A stretch of 64,000 bases of DNA from Shinisaurus crocodilurus (Eukaryota > Chordata > Lepidosauria > Squamata > Shinisauridae). Every line of letters starts with the position of its first letter. The stretch's first letter is position 1. A model generated the notes under the pieces. The model saw only the letters and a program-made list of their open reading frames with translations. It was not told the DNA's origin and ran no database searches. Position numbers and translations under genes: made by a program. The DNA is taken from positions 34,243,091 through 34,307,090 of the forward strand of contig CM037888.1 in assembly GCA_021292165.1 (NCBI GenBank), in the 5' to 3' direction. This document shows, piece by piece, positions 33,705 through 44,281 of this stretch.

Positions 33705-34817
33705 CTTCTGGCTCCATATAAGTCGTCGTTAATATAGATGTCACATATCTGGAATGTAAATATATCCATTTGGGTTGACACAGTACATCAGGATCTCCAA
33801 GTGCCACGTGCTGGAAAATAAAAATAAATAAAAAGTAGATTGTTTTGGGTAGTGGCAGCTACTGCCGTGTCTGCTTGTGCCAGACATGTGTACGGTGTGT
33901 GCATTGTTACTACTGCATCGTAAAACGCCATTTCAGTGCCTGCAAAGCATGCATCGTGCACTTGTGAGAAAACGAACAGTGTGTGTTCTTTCTGCATTGT
34001 TTCTTCTGCTGATTCTTTAGCAATTTTCTTACACCCTGATCTTTTAGTTCTTCTGCTACCACTAACCAAGTGAAGCAAAGTTTCAATAGCACCGTTTCCA
34101 AATTTCCAAAGCCTTCATCACCATCCTGGTGGCTGCTGCTGCCTTTTATGGATGAAACCAGAAAAGAGAATTAACTTCAGGACATGGATGGTAGCTTCTC
34201 TTCTGCCATGGGAGTTGGTCAGGAGGTTGGCAAAGCAACGAAGACTTGAGGATAGGGTGCAGAGCAGGGGGACGAGGCCAGCTCAGTATGGGATGTTGTG
34301 ATGTATTCTGACTTTGTACTCAGATCTAGCAGAATACTCCGCTTTCCACTCCTGCCCTGAGTGTGTGTGAAAAGATTTCACTACGCCCAAGTTTTTAGAG
34401 GATTGCAGAAGCTTGAACCGAGGCAGCCATAGGATTGCAGATTTCCCCTGCAAGTGCTTGCAAACTCTTTGTGCAGCTTTTGCCCTGGTGAACGTGGAGT
34501 GACACTTCCTTCTAGATTCAGCAGGTGCCTTTTTGTACCTATAAATAAACTGCTAATATAAGACACTTCTTTAAGTACATTCAATATTCATTCCTACAAA
34601 CAGGGGTTTCAGCCATGTTTGTTTTCCTGCTAGTCATTTCCAGAGACATTCTGTAAGCATCTCATTCTAGGCTGGCAGAATGCTTTTGCGCAAGCAATCT
34701 CTGAGAACAATGCTGTGTGGCTGTTGTGCAGAAATGAAAAAGAGCACTTCTTAAAGCCATGGATTTTAAAAGGAGGATACACTTTATTTGTGCATGCACA
34801 ATCTGAAGAGCAGGCTT
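33705..34817. other. Intron, no feature seen
   Basis: No recognised exon or repeat. Confidence 0.5.
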
Positions 34818-34928
34818 TGACAGCCATCTGTCAGGGATGCTTTGACCTGGATTCCTGCATTGAGCAGGGGGTTGGACTCGATGGCCTCGTAGGCCCCTTC
34901 CAACTCTACTTTTCTATGATTCTATGAT
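34818..34928 (+). mobile_element. CR1 LINE 3' end
   Basis: From 'gacagccatctgtcagggat' to ATTCTATGAT, with only the last ORF codons and the 3' UTR. Almost identical to the tail at 2440-2533. Confidence 0.9.
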
Positions 34929-35273
34929 ATTGTGTAACAAAATTACCTGCAGAATTATCCCCCCCCCCAAAAAAAATTCTCACAGTATAATGATTGAACC
35001 GGGGAGATGGGGGAGTTGCATCCTTGCTGAATTTTGCATCAGGTCCCAGACCTTGATGGCAAAATGTATCTTTTCTTGATGTAATATTTTTGTGATGATT
35101 TCTGTTATGTTTGTTTAAATATACTCTACCCTATCGGAGCCTCTGGGATTGAGTAGGCTATAACTTTAAATCAACTAAGAAAGAGCTGGGGTGTGGAACA
35201 TAGAACTGCATGTTGCATTTTGTTTGCTGACTTTCTGAGACTACAGAGTTATTTCATTCCTTAACTCATATAG

Positions 35274-35432
35274 GCCTGTGACTCACGCTGGCTCAGCTTG
35301 TCTGAGCGTGGAAAGCTAAGCAGGATCAGGCCTGGTTATTACTTCGATGGGAGACCCCTCCTCTAGTTTCCTGCATTGAGCAGGGGGTTGGACTCGACGG
35401 CCTTGAAGGCCCCTTCCAACTCTATGGTCTAG
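35274..35432 (+). mobile_element. 5S-rRNA-headed, CR1-tailed SINE, copy 2
   Basis: Plus-strand head 'gcctgtgactcacgctggct', 5S A-box region 'aagctaagcaggatcaggcc', 5S C-box region 'cgatgggagacc', then the CR1-type tail 'gagcagggggttggactcga' and 'ccttccaactctatgg'. The head-tail junction (gagacccctcctctagtttc) is the same as in the other copies, showing a single founding chimera. Confidence 0.88.
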
Positions 35433-35710
35433 GAATCATCAGGAATATTTGGTTCACGCCTGATCACAAAATAATAGCTTCCGCTGCTACACTAGATGCT
35501 TCCTTGTTTTCCTTCTTCCTGTGATTTTGTCACCCTCTTCAACACCCCTTTCTTCTTGGATGACCTCCAACATTTCTAGATTTTGTCGCTGAGGCACTGG
35601 CGTCCACTTGAACGTGGGGAGAGAGGTGAGTGGGCAAGGTGGCCCTGGGCTCTTTCCAGGTTCCGGAGACGTCCCATGCACTGTTGGAAGCCTGGCTCAG
35701 TCCATGAAGC

Positions 35711-35822
35711 CAGGGTGGGCCACTTGTAGCCCTCCGTATGTTTTGGCCTGCAGCTCCCACCGGCCCTAGCCAGCACAGCCAATGGTGAGGGATGATGGGA
35801 GGGCCCGAGTGGCCCACCCCTG
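35711..35822. mobile_element. hAT MITE (family 5), TSD CATGAAGC/CATTAAGC
   Basis: CAGGGTGGGCCACTTGTAGC at the left mirrors GGCCCGAGTGGCCCACCCCTG at the right. The flanking 8-mers match at 7 of 8 positions (35703-35710 and 35823-35830). A partial relative is at 44513-44590. Confidence 0.8.
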
Positions 35823-35894
35823 CATTAAGCAGCTCATCCATCTGTGTGTGCATGTGCGTGGTGTCTTAAGAGGGCGTGAACTGAAGGGGAAATT

Positions 35895-35898
<4 letters not shown>

Positions 35899-35943
<45 letters not shown>

Positions 35944-36640
35944 TTTATTTCTTACCCGCCTCTCCGTCTAGATCGAGGCGGGAAACAACAAAAATATAAA
36001 ATACACAATACATACTATTAAAACATCTTAAAACATATTAAAAACATCATAAACAACATCATTAAAACATCATTAAAACATCGTAAAAACATCTTAAAGG
36101 CAACCTAAAATTCCGCCGGATAGGCCTGCCGGAAGAGATCAGTCTTTATGGCTTTTTTAAATTCCAAAAGACTGGTGAGCTGACGAATCTCCTCCGGCAG
36201 GCCATTCCATAATCTGGGAGCAGCAGAAGAAAAGGTCCTCTGGGTAGTACCCGTCAGCCTAGTTTTGGCTGACTGAAGTAAATTCTTCCCAGTGTGTGGG
36301 GTGGATTTGTATGGGAGAAGGCGATCTCGTAGGTAGCCTGGACCCAAACCATGTAGGGCTTTAAAGGTAATAACCAACACTTTATACTTCGCCCGGAAAC
36401 TGACTGGCAGCCAGTGGAGTGCTTTTAAAACTGGTGTGATGTGAGCACCCCTAGGTGTACCAGTAACCAGTTTGGCGGCCATATTTTGCACTAGTTGAAG
36501 TTTCCGGACTAGGTACAAAGGTAGCCCTATGTACAGCGCATTGCAGAAGTCGAGCCTCGAAGTTACCAGCGCGTGCACTACTGTCTTTAGGTCCTCCGGT
36601 TCTAGGAAGGGGCGCAGGTGTCCCTGAGCCCCTTCCTAGA
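35899..36640 (-). mobile_element. L2-clade LINE (second subfamily) with RT C-terminus
   Basis: The minus-strand open frame 36105-36578 (157 residues) has 'VTSRLDFCNALYIGLP', 'LQLVQNMAAKLV' and 'ALHWLPVSFRAKYKVL', the end of an L2-type reverse transcriptase. It continues to a natural-looking stop after 'FRQAYPAEF'. The 3' UTR ends in a long (ATT)n tract (AAT on plus, 35899-35940). The 3' UTR differs from the 9641 subfamily but matches the copy at 63768. Confidence 0.88.
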
Positions 36641-36707
36641 GCAATTTAATTGCTCAGGTGTCATTACAAACAAAATAGTGCAAGTGTTGAACCATAAGCC
36701 TCTAGGA

Positions 36708-36842
36708 CAGTGTTCTCCAACCTTGGGTCCCCAGAAGTTTTTGGCCTACAACTCCCAGCATGCCCCAGCCAGCTATGCTGGCTGGAGCATGCTGGGAGTT
36801 GTAGGCCAAAAACATCTGGGGACCCAAGGTTGGAGAACACTG
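36708..36842. mobile_element. hAT MITE family 1, TSD CTCTAGGA
   Basis: Complete 135-bp hairpin-like element with CAGTGTTCTCCAACC ends and an exact 8-bp duplication CTCTAGGA (36700-36707 and 36843-36850). Confidence 0.95.
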
Positions 36843-36850
36843 CTCTAGGA

Positions 36851-39800
36851 GGACGCGGTAGGCCAGAGCTCACATGCACAGTCTGACTAAAATAGCCTCT
36901 CCAACCTGGTGCCCTCCAGATCAGCTGTGGTGGGCATCGCCTTCTGCAGATGTGGCTTGGGACTGAGCCAGCGACTTACGGGCCCAACAAGGGAAGCTGG
37001 TTGCGTGACTTGTATTCAAACTGGAGAAACCAGATGGGCTTTATGCTTTACCAGGAGTGGGTGAATAGGAGGGATAAAGTTGAGCTTTTAGACCAAACTG
37101 GGAAATGTATAAATCCATGCAGAAAGGAATGTCAGCGTGTTGACCCCCGCTAGGCAATCTTTAACGGTCTCCCTTGTTGCCTGTATTCTGTGGGTCGTTT
37201 CACGAAACAAGGAGTCGACATTCTGGTGCCACTCACAGCACCCACAATTGCTATGGGAACACAGGAAGAATGCTGCATTTCCTAGGCAATGTCCTCTGGA
37301 GCCCAAGGCCCCGCTCCCTTCATGAGAGGATGAGCCGGGAGGGTTATGGTCACTCCCAGCCAAGCATGAGGTGACGTAACACCCAAGGCGGTTTTGTTTT
37401 GTTCAAGGCAATACATAATCATCAGGGCTCTGGGAGATCCTCTGTCTCCCCCCCCCCCCCATCTCTGCAAATACCAAACAGGACTCCTCTGACAATTTTC
37501 CAGATTATGAAATGCGAATTCTGGCAGCTACAAATGAAGTCAGAGACTGGAGGATGGACAAGGCAAGAGAGGGTGAGGGGGCCCTAGTTAAGGGGAGGAG
37601 AAGGGATGGCTGCCATGCATTCAAAGCAGCTGCAAGCGGCTGGCCCTGGGAGAAGAGAAGCCGGGGGGGGGGGGGGAGAGAAAGGGGCAGATCTTGTTGG
37701 AAGGGTTTCTGGGCTGGGCCAGGTGAAATGCAAACCTCCATCCTTTCCTGACGGGAGCACTGTTTGCTTTGCTCCAGCTCCACCTCCATGCATGCTTCTG
37801 AGCCCTCCTGTCCTCCTTGTCTACTTCTTCCTGCTACCTCGAGGCTTGCGGAATAGCCCCAGGACTGCCCAATGCTGCTTTTCCCAGGGGTCATATGGCT
37901 AGGTAGCGCCAAGGTGCTTTCGTGCGTGAAATATTGGCCTGAGCGTGACCTCCCAGGGGCCTTGGAGGCCCAGAGTGCTAAGCCCTAAGGGAATGTGGGA
38001 TCGGAAAGCAATGTTATTCTTGGAGGCTGCACAGCTTGGCGGCGGCGGCGGCGGCAGGGGGTGGGTGGGTCAGGGTGGTTTGAAGGTTGTTTTCTCTCCT
38101 GAAAACTAAATGTCGGCTTTATGAACTGCCTCAAGTGGCAGCCCCCCCCCCCAAGAGATGAATGGGCAGGAAAGGGAGAAAAGCTCAGCAGATGGTGTTG
38201 TCCTTATGATGACCCTGCATGCCAATGGGAACCCCTGTCTCCAGGGAGAGATGGAGGAGCAGGGCTAGGGTGTGTGGGTCGAGGGCCCCGAGGACGCCGC
38301 CACGCGGTGAATCCATGGAAGATTCCGCGATGGAAAGCTGATTTTCTCTCCACACGGCCGGCAAGTTTGTCCGGTGTTTCCTTGAAAAACTGCAGCGTTT
38401 ACAGTGTGTGTGTGTGTGTGTGTGTGTTGGGGGGGGTGCCTGGGGGGGGGCAGTGGCGGCCTGCCTGCCTGCATTGTCCAGTGTGTTTGCAGCAAGTGGC
38501 CTCTCCTGCCGTGAAGGCTGAGAACGGCTCTTGCTCCAGTCTGCAGTGCGGAGGAAGCAGGCACGCTCAGGAAGCCCAGTGAAGCTTTGTGTCTTTGCTT
38601 AAAAATGATCACACATTCTACGTTGGGCCCTCTCTGCCGATGCACCAGTGCCAGAGTTGTTTGGGGAAAAGCCACGGGGAAGCCACGGCGATGCTGCTCA
38701 GCGGTGTCTCGACTGCCCCCCCCCAAGTCCCTCCTCCGCTCCGCGAGGGGCCGTCGGCAGCCCTGCCTCCCCCACAGCTGCTCCTTTGTGGGGATGGTTT
38801 CGTGCGCTCCAGTTTAGGTCTGAATCGAATACCCAGCCACCTGGTTGTCGACGCCTGGATACAACCTCAGAGTGCCAGAGAAAACGCAAATCTAGCGAGC
38901 AGGAGAATAAGAGCATGTGAGTTGTCTAAGAGAGCTCCCAGCAGCCCTCTGGAAGCCAAGTAAAAGGTCTTGCCAAGGTTGATCTGCTGATGCAAAGAAG
39001 CTTCCTGTTCTCAGAGTGCCGGCCGGCGGGCGGGCTGCACCCTGGCAGGCCCTGGCTTGTTCCAAAAGCCAGGCTCGGAGGCTGCAGCTTGACTTGAGAC
39101 CCCGTGCTTTCCAGAGCCCGGTCAGCCACTCTTACCTGAGAAGCCAGCCATTGTGAGGGCAGAGCTGCTTCTGTGGAAGTAGCTCCACCCTTTGGGAATG
39201 TGCCGGCGCTCCGGACTTTGACCCAGCCTGGAGAGACCTCAGCGCTCCCGGCTGCCAGCTGCACCTGTGATGCCCCCGGTGATGGTCCCACGAGGCAAGG
39301 TCTCCCCAGGTCCCCATTTGTGCAATTGAACCCTCTTCATTTTAAGAAGCGGCTGCCTGTGTGCTGCCTCTTCTCTTGAAGGCCTAAATCCTCTGACTCC
39401 AGTTTTGCCCACAGAGCGTCCCCATTCATTAGTTGCGGGCCGGTTCAAGAAGGAACCAGTCACAAGCATCTTTCTCCCAGGGGAGCTGAAGACTGCACCA
39501 ACTAGCTAGAGATTCAAACAGTCTGCAGTTCAAGCGTGATTACATGTTGATTACATGTTGGTATTGAGTCAGTAGGTTCTGCTTCGTTGACCTGCTGGGA
39601 TTCCATTAACTGCCTCCAGCTTTTTTCTTTGGATACTTGTTTGTTTGGAACGTTTCCCCTTCCTGATAGTTTCCATCCATTCTAAGGAGCTTTATAAAAG
39701 TACTTTATCCCACCACCCCTCCATTGACCCCATTTTAAGGGCTAAATGAAAGAAGATGTTTGATCAAAATTGCTCTTAGTGGACAGGAAATGTAATGCAG

Positions 39801-39932
39801 TAGCAAGAAGTCGCCGGGGGAGTTGCAGTAGGGACCAAGAAACTCCTGTCCTTCCTAAAGGCTGAGGCTGAGCAGTGGGAAGTGTTACGCCAGAGGAATA
39901 CGATAACCAGCCATGTGAAATGTAGGTGGATG
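36851..39932. other. Intron; GT microsatellite at 38402-38426, otherwise no feature
   Basis: About 3 kb with patches of G/C homopolymer (37447, 37666, 38146). A CGG run at 38041 and moderate CpG density around 38.2-39.3 kb do not amount to a recognised island or exon. Confidence 0.5.
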
Positions 39933-39940
39933 GGTTAGAC

Positions 39941-40080
39941 CACTGTTCTCCAACCTTGGGTCCCCAGATGTTTTTGGCCTACAACTCCCAGCATGCCCCA
40001 GCCAGCATAGCTACACTGGCTGGGGCATGCTGGGAGTTGTAGGCCAAAAACATCTGGGGACCCAAGGTTGGAGAACACTG
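39941..40080. mobile_element. hAT MITE family 1, TSD GGTTAGAC
   Basis: 140-bp element with an exact 8-bp duplication GGTTAGAC (39933-39940 and 40081-40088). The left terminus is CACTGTT rather than CAGTGTT, a single change in the terminal repeat. Confidence 0.95.
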
Positions 40081-40472
40081 GGTTAGACTGAGAAAGCAAC
40101 ACAGCAGGATCAAAGCTCCCGGAGAGATGCAGCCGGGAAATTAACCAAGAAGACTAGGATGGTGACTTCCCCAGCATGACCCAGAGCTGATATGGTGACG
40201 AGACTCCTTGAAGCTGAAATGCAATCCTCCAGCCGCAGAAAGTTGGGACTGCTCTTGGGAAGGCCAATGCAAAGGATCTGCCTGTTGCAATGGTGATTTC
40301 CACTAGGGGCGTGCTTTGGATTTGGCCAAATCCCGAACCGAATTGGGCCCCCAAGAAACATTTGAAGACTCTTCTTTTACAAATCCCACAGCACCTTTCC
40401 TTCTGAAATTTTGCAGGAACACCTCTGTGCTGTATGCCATTTTCATAACAATTCCCCACAAGGAACGTAGGG

Positions 40473-40608
40473 CAGGAGCGGGCAACTTTTGGCCTTCCAG
40501 ATGTTTTGGCCTACAACTCCCATCATCTGTCACCATTGGTTATGCTGGCTAGGGCAGATGGGAGTTGTAGGCCACAACATCTGGAAGGCCAAAAGTTGCC
40601 TACCCTTG
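40473..40608. mobile_element. Palindromic hAT-like MITE (family 6)
   Basis: Left arm 'gggcaacttttggccttcca' and right arm 'ggaaggccaaaagttgccta' mirror each other, with CAG...TTG termini. The flanking 8-mers match weakly, so the duplication is unproven. Confidence 0.7.
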
Positions 40609-41158
40609 ATGTCGAGGGATAAGCGCATCCTTTTTGGGAAACCTCCAGACTGCAAAGACTGCTCTTGCCCAACCCGCTGAACCTGTTCATCTAAAATGTG
40701 GCAGATGTCATCCCCTCAAGAGGGGTGACTATCCCTGGGATTTTCATCTAATTCTGCCCAGAAATAAAAAAAATATTGGCAGTTTGCTTTAAAAAAAAAA
40801 AAAATTAAATCTAAAAGCATCGAGCACTGCCGCCCTGCATCTGTCTGTCTGAAATGAAGGAGACTTCATCCCCTCACAAGGAACTACTATGCCTGCTAAT
40901 TCCATCCAATTCTGTCAAACAGCAAAAAAGTTACAGTTTTGTGTTAATTTCCAATGGTAGTCAGTGGGAGGCACAAAGCTTTGGATTTCCAGATCGAGAT
41001 TTGGATTTGGCCCCAAGTCGAATTGGGCTGCCTCCAAATTGGTCTGAGAAAAATTGGGCTCTTTTCTGAATGGTGATCTGAACAGAATCTTGTGGTTGGT
41101 GGTGCTCACCCCTTACACTTCCTCCTCTTCAAGGCATAATTTATAAGAAACTGACATG
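40609..41158. other. Intron, no feature seen
   Basis: Poly-A at about 40793; no exon recognised. Confidence 0.5.
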
Positions 41159-41300
41159 GTTTCATAGATTTCATAGATCATAGTTGGAAGGAGCCTACAA
41201 GGCCATCGAGTCCAACCCCCTGCCCAATGCAGGAAACTAGAGGAGGGGTCTCCCATCCAAGTAACAACCAGGCCTGACCCTGCTTAGCTTTCCACGCTCA

Positions 41301-42146
41301 ACAATACTACAAGTGAGAAGGATCTTGGAATTGTGGTAGATCACAAACTGAATATGAGCCAGCAATGCTCAAAGCCAGCAAGGCATTCAAGGTGCGGCTG
41401 GACAGACATCTGTCAGAGATGCTTTGACCTGGATTCCTGCATTGAGCAGGGGGTTGGACTCGATGGCCTTGTAGGCCCCTTCCAACTCTACTTTTCTATG
41501 ATTCTATGATTCTATGAATGCGATGTGGCTGCAAAGAAGGCAAATGCAATTTTGGGCTGTATTAATAGAAGTATAGCTTCCAAATCGCGGGAAGTGATAA
41601 TTCCCCTTTACTCGGCACTGGTTAGGCCTCATCTTGAGTACTGCGTCCAGTTCTGGGCACCTCACTTTAAGAAGGACATAGACAAACCGGAGAGGGTTCA
41701 GAGGAGGGCAACAAGGATGATAAAGGGACTGGAAACAAGGCCCTATGAGGAGAGACTGAAAGAACTGGGCATGTTTAGCCTTCAGAAGAGGAGACTGAGG
41801 GGAGATATGATCGCACTCTTCCAGTATTTGAAGGGATGTCACACAGAGGAGGGCAAAGATCTCTTCTCGATCATCCCAGTTTGCAGGACACGGAATAATG
41901 GGCTCAAGTTACAGGAACCTAGATTCCACCTAAACATCAGGAAAAACTTCCTGACTGTCAGAGCAATAAGACAATGGAATCAACTACCTAGGGAGGTTGT
42001 GGGCTCTCCCACTCTGGAGGCATTCAAGGTGCAGCTGGACAGACATCTGTCAGAGATGCTTTGACCTAGATTCCTGCATTGAGCAGGGGGTTGGACTCGA
42101 TGGCCTTGTAGGCCCCTTCCAACTCTACTTTTCTATGATTCTATGA
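41301..42146 (+). pseudogene. CR1 LINE inserted in the 5S-SINE
   Basis: Starts within the RT C-terminal region (codons for NTTSEKDLGIVVDHKLN) at a 5' junction sharing GCTCA with the target, a microhomology typical of truncated LINE insertions. After an inner CR1 insertion the frame resumes and stays open from 41525 to 42064 ('[19 protein letters not shown]', '[18 protein letters not shown]'), ending at a natural stop. The tail then reads ATTCTATGA. Confidence 0.92.
41368..41516 (+). mobile_element. Inner CR1 3' end nested in the CR1 copy
   Basis: A second CR1 3' terminus ('ttcaaggtgcggctggacag' to three CTATGA units) interrupts the outer CR1 between 'agccagcaatg' and 'aatgcgatgtgg'. AATG is duplicated (41364-41367 and 41517-41520). 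The outer sequence can be checked against the uninterrupted antisense copy at about 15205. Confidence 0.88.
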
Positions 42147-42373
42147 GACAAGCTGAGCCAGCATAAGCCACAGGCCCCAAAAGGAAAAATGAACTTGTAT
42201 ACAAAGAAATGCAAATGTACGTACCATGAGATTTAATATGGAAACCGCTCAGCATAGGGCACAAAGATTAAATTTTAGATCTAATCCAAGTGGGAGAGCC
42301 AAGAGGGCAGAGTCCTCCATTGTGTGGGAACGCGCTCCCTGCCCCTCTCTTTTTGGCACAAACCTTTGCCGAG

Positions 42374-43432
42374 GCTACAGGCATACTATGGGCGCGTTCA
42401 CACGTCACGCCAACCCGCCCTGGCAATAAACCACAGTGGGTTGGTTGTCATGTGAACAACCCATGGTGAGCCCTGACAGACGATCTGCCTCACCGTGGGT
42501 AGTTGGCCCCTCCTCTCCCCTCGGTCCTCCCACGGGTATCCCAGGGGACACCTCAGGAGGAACGAGTCTCCCCCCCGCTTCCACCACCGCTGCAACCCAT
42601 TTCAGGTTTGCTGTGGCTTTTTTCGCTTTTAAACTTTTTTGGGGTGGAGATTGTGAAAGATGGCTGTCAAACTGGCTTTCGCGACCTCCCTTTTGACAGC
42701 TACAAACTTGTGCCGAAAAATGTTTTTTTAAAATTGTGCACATACTTGTGCGCAAAATGCAACTGCGATCAACTGCCTCAGCTGGGGCAATGTCTGGCGG
42801 GGCATTTGCCCCAGCCAAGGCTTCTGATCCCTGCAGTCGTGATGCTGCAAGAGATTGCAGTTGCGCAACTGCTCTGAAAAATAATAATAAAAAAATTATT
42901 TGCACACAAGTATGTGTGCAATTTTTTTTTTTAAACTGCTGGTGCACTTTGAAGGGATTGCTTGTAGCTGTCAAAAGGGGGATCATGAAAGCCGGCTTGA
43001 CAGCCAGCTTTTGCAATCTCCCCCCCAGCAAAAAAAAAAAGTTTAAAAGGAAAAAAAGCTGCAGCGAGCCCAAAACATCTCATGGTGGGGAGGGGGGAAG
43101 CCATTGCCCGCTGCCTCCAAGAGCACACTGGCGCTTGCCCGGAGCCCCATGGCAAGATTGGCAAGGGTATTTTGCCACTCTTGCCATGGGGCTTGCTAGC
43201 CGATTCCCCGTACCCATGAGGGGGTCAGTTGTCTGGGTTCGAATGGTACGACAGCCCTTGTGGGTACAACAACCCCTAGAACAAGCTAGGGGTTGTTGGG
43301 GTGGTTTGTTGCTCCCACACAAGCCACCCTGGGGAAATCGGTGCGGGTTTGCGCAACACGACAACCCATTGTAGGTAGCAACCTACAATAGGCTAGGTTG
43401 TGCAAACCTAGCCTATACCTGTGCCTCATCAT
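42374..43432. mobile_element. Fold-back element of about 1 kb
   Basis: Two long arms mirror each other imperfectly. Left-arm (about 42592-42760) phrases such as 'cttttgacagctacaaactt' and 'gtgcacatacttgtgcgcaa' return reversed in the right arm (about 42890-43075) as 'ttgcacacaagtatgtgtgc' and 'cttgtagctgtcaaaagggg'. The flanks carry further nested 'caaccc/gggttg' pairs. There is no ORF; a large non-autonomous DNA transposon is likely. The ends are approximate. Confidence 0.65.
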
Positions 43433-44037
43433 ACCCTTAACTAGCCTGGTCTCGGGTTCGTTGAATGTTAGGAGCAGCATTGACAACAGAATTTGTCCTG
43501 ACAGTCCTACTTCGGTGGGCTTGATAATCCGGGGTCAGAAACAAAAAATCGGAATGGGAATTACAGACAAGTATCCGTCTTTGTTGTTGTCATCATCAAT
43601 GACATCATCGTATATAATAACAGCAGACTCATTCTCTGAGTGTGGATCTTTAGTGCAACCAGCACCACCCCCATACACGAGGGAGGCATCAGCAGGCTTC
43701 TGAGAAACTCAAGGTTGGCAGAAGTACAGAAAATCCTTAGGAATCCCCCCAAGCTTCCACCCAACAGCAAAATACTCTTGGAATGCTGCCTGCCTGTTGG
43801 ATGCAGGAATGGGATGGAGTGGCTGGAAATCCGAGCAGCAGCGCTCCACGCTGCAACGTCTTGTTGCAGATGGCCCTCGCGTGTACTACCAGTGAACTTG
43901 GAGGGCCTGTTCTTAGCAGTGGCACAGCAAGACAGAGCCGCCACAGACCACCCGGTGGTCCGAGCCAGGCCGTGGTCTGCTTGGCAACAGTGACATCTCA
44001 GTCTTATTGCTGCCTTTCCTCGTCTGTGGTATACATT
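43433..44037. other. Intron, no feature seen
   Basis: No recognised exon or repeat before the SINE at 44038. Confidence 0.5.
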
Positions 44038-44281
44038 ATTTTATTTATTTATTTATTCTATTTATACCCCGTCTTTTTTCCTGAAAGGAACCCAAGGCGG
44101 CTTACATAATCCTCCTCCTCCTTTCCATTTTATCCTCACAACAACCCTGTGAGGTAGGTGAGGCTGAGAGTCAGTGACTGGCCCAAAGTCACCCAGTGAG
44201 TTTCATGACTGAGCGGGGACTAGAACCTGGATCTCCCGAGTCCCAGTCCAACACCCTAACCACTACGCCACACTGGCTCTC
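44038..44281 (-). mobile_element. Complete CORE/MIR-like tRNA SINE, TSD TACATT
   Basis: Full-length antisense copy, 244 bp. On the minus strand: tRNA-like head 'gccagtgtggcgtagtggtt' (A box) and 'ggttctagtcc' (B box); core 'gtgactttgggccagtcact'; 'cacagggttgttgtgaggat'; and an 'aagccgccttgggttccttt'-type 3' end with an (AAAT)n tail. The duplication TACATT flanks it (44032-44037 and 44282-44287). Confidence 0.92.

Larger units (their letters stand above)
41159..42176 (-). mobile_element. 5S-headed SINE copy 3, split by CR1
   Basis: The minus-strand SINE tail and most of the 5S-like head lie at 41159-41300. The missing 5' end ('gacaagctgagccagcataa' on plus) resumes at 42147-42176. Comparison with copy 1, where 'ccacgctcaagacaagctga' is continuous, places the break inside the head. 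The intervening DNA is CR1. Confidence 0.88.

Noticed and set aside
36851..39932. Second CpG island or alternative FRMD5 first exon around 38.2-39.3 kb
   Set aside because: CpG density is only moderate and no sequence encodes a plausible FERM-family N-terminus followed by a splice donor.
42405..43374. Open frames of 212-222 codons on both strands
   Set aside because: Both are contained in the fold-back element; mirrored arms produce parallel frames without any known domain.
44038..44281. tRNA gene on the minus strand
   Set aside because: A- and B-box-like strings exist but no cloverleaf closes, and a MIR-like core and A-rich tail follow, marking a tRNA-derived SINE.
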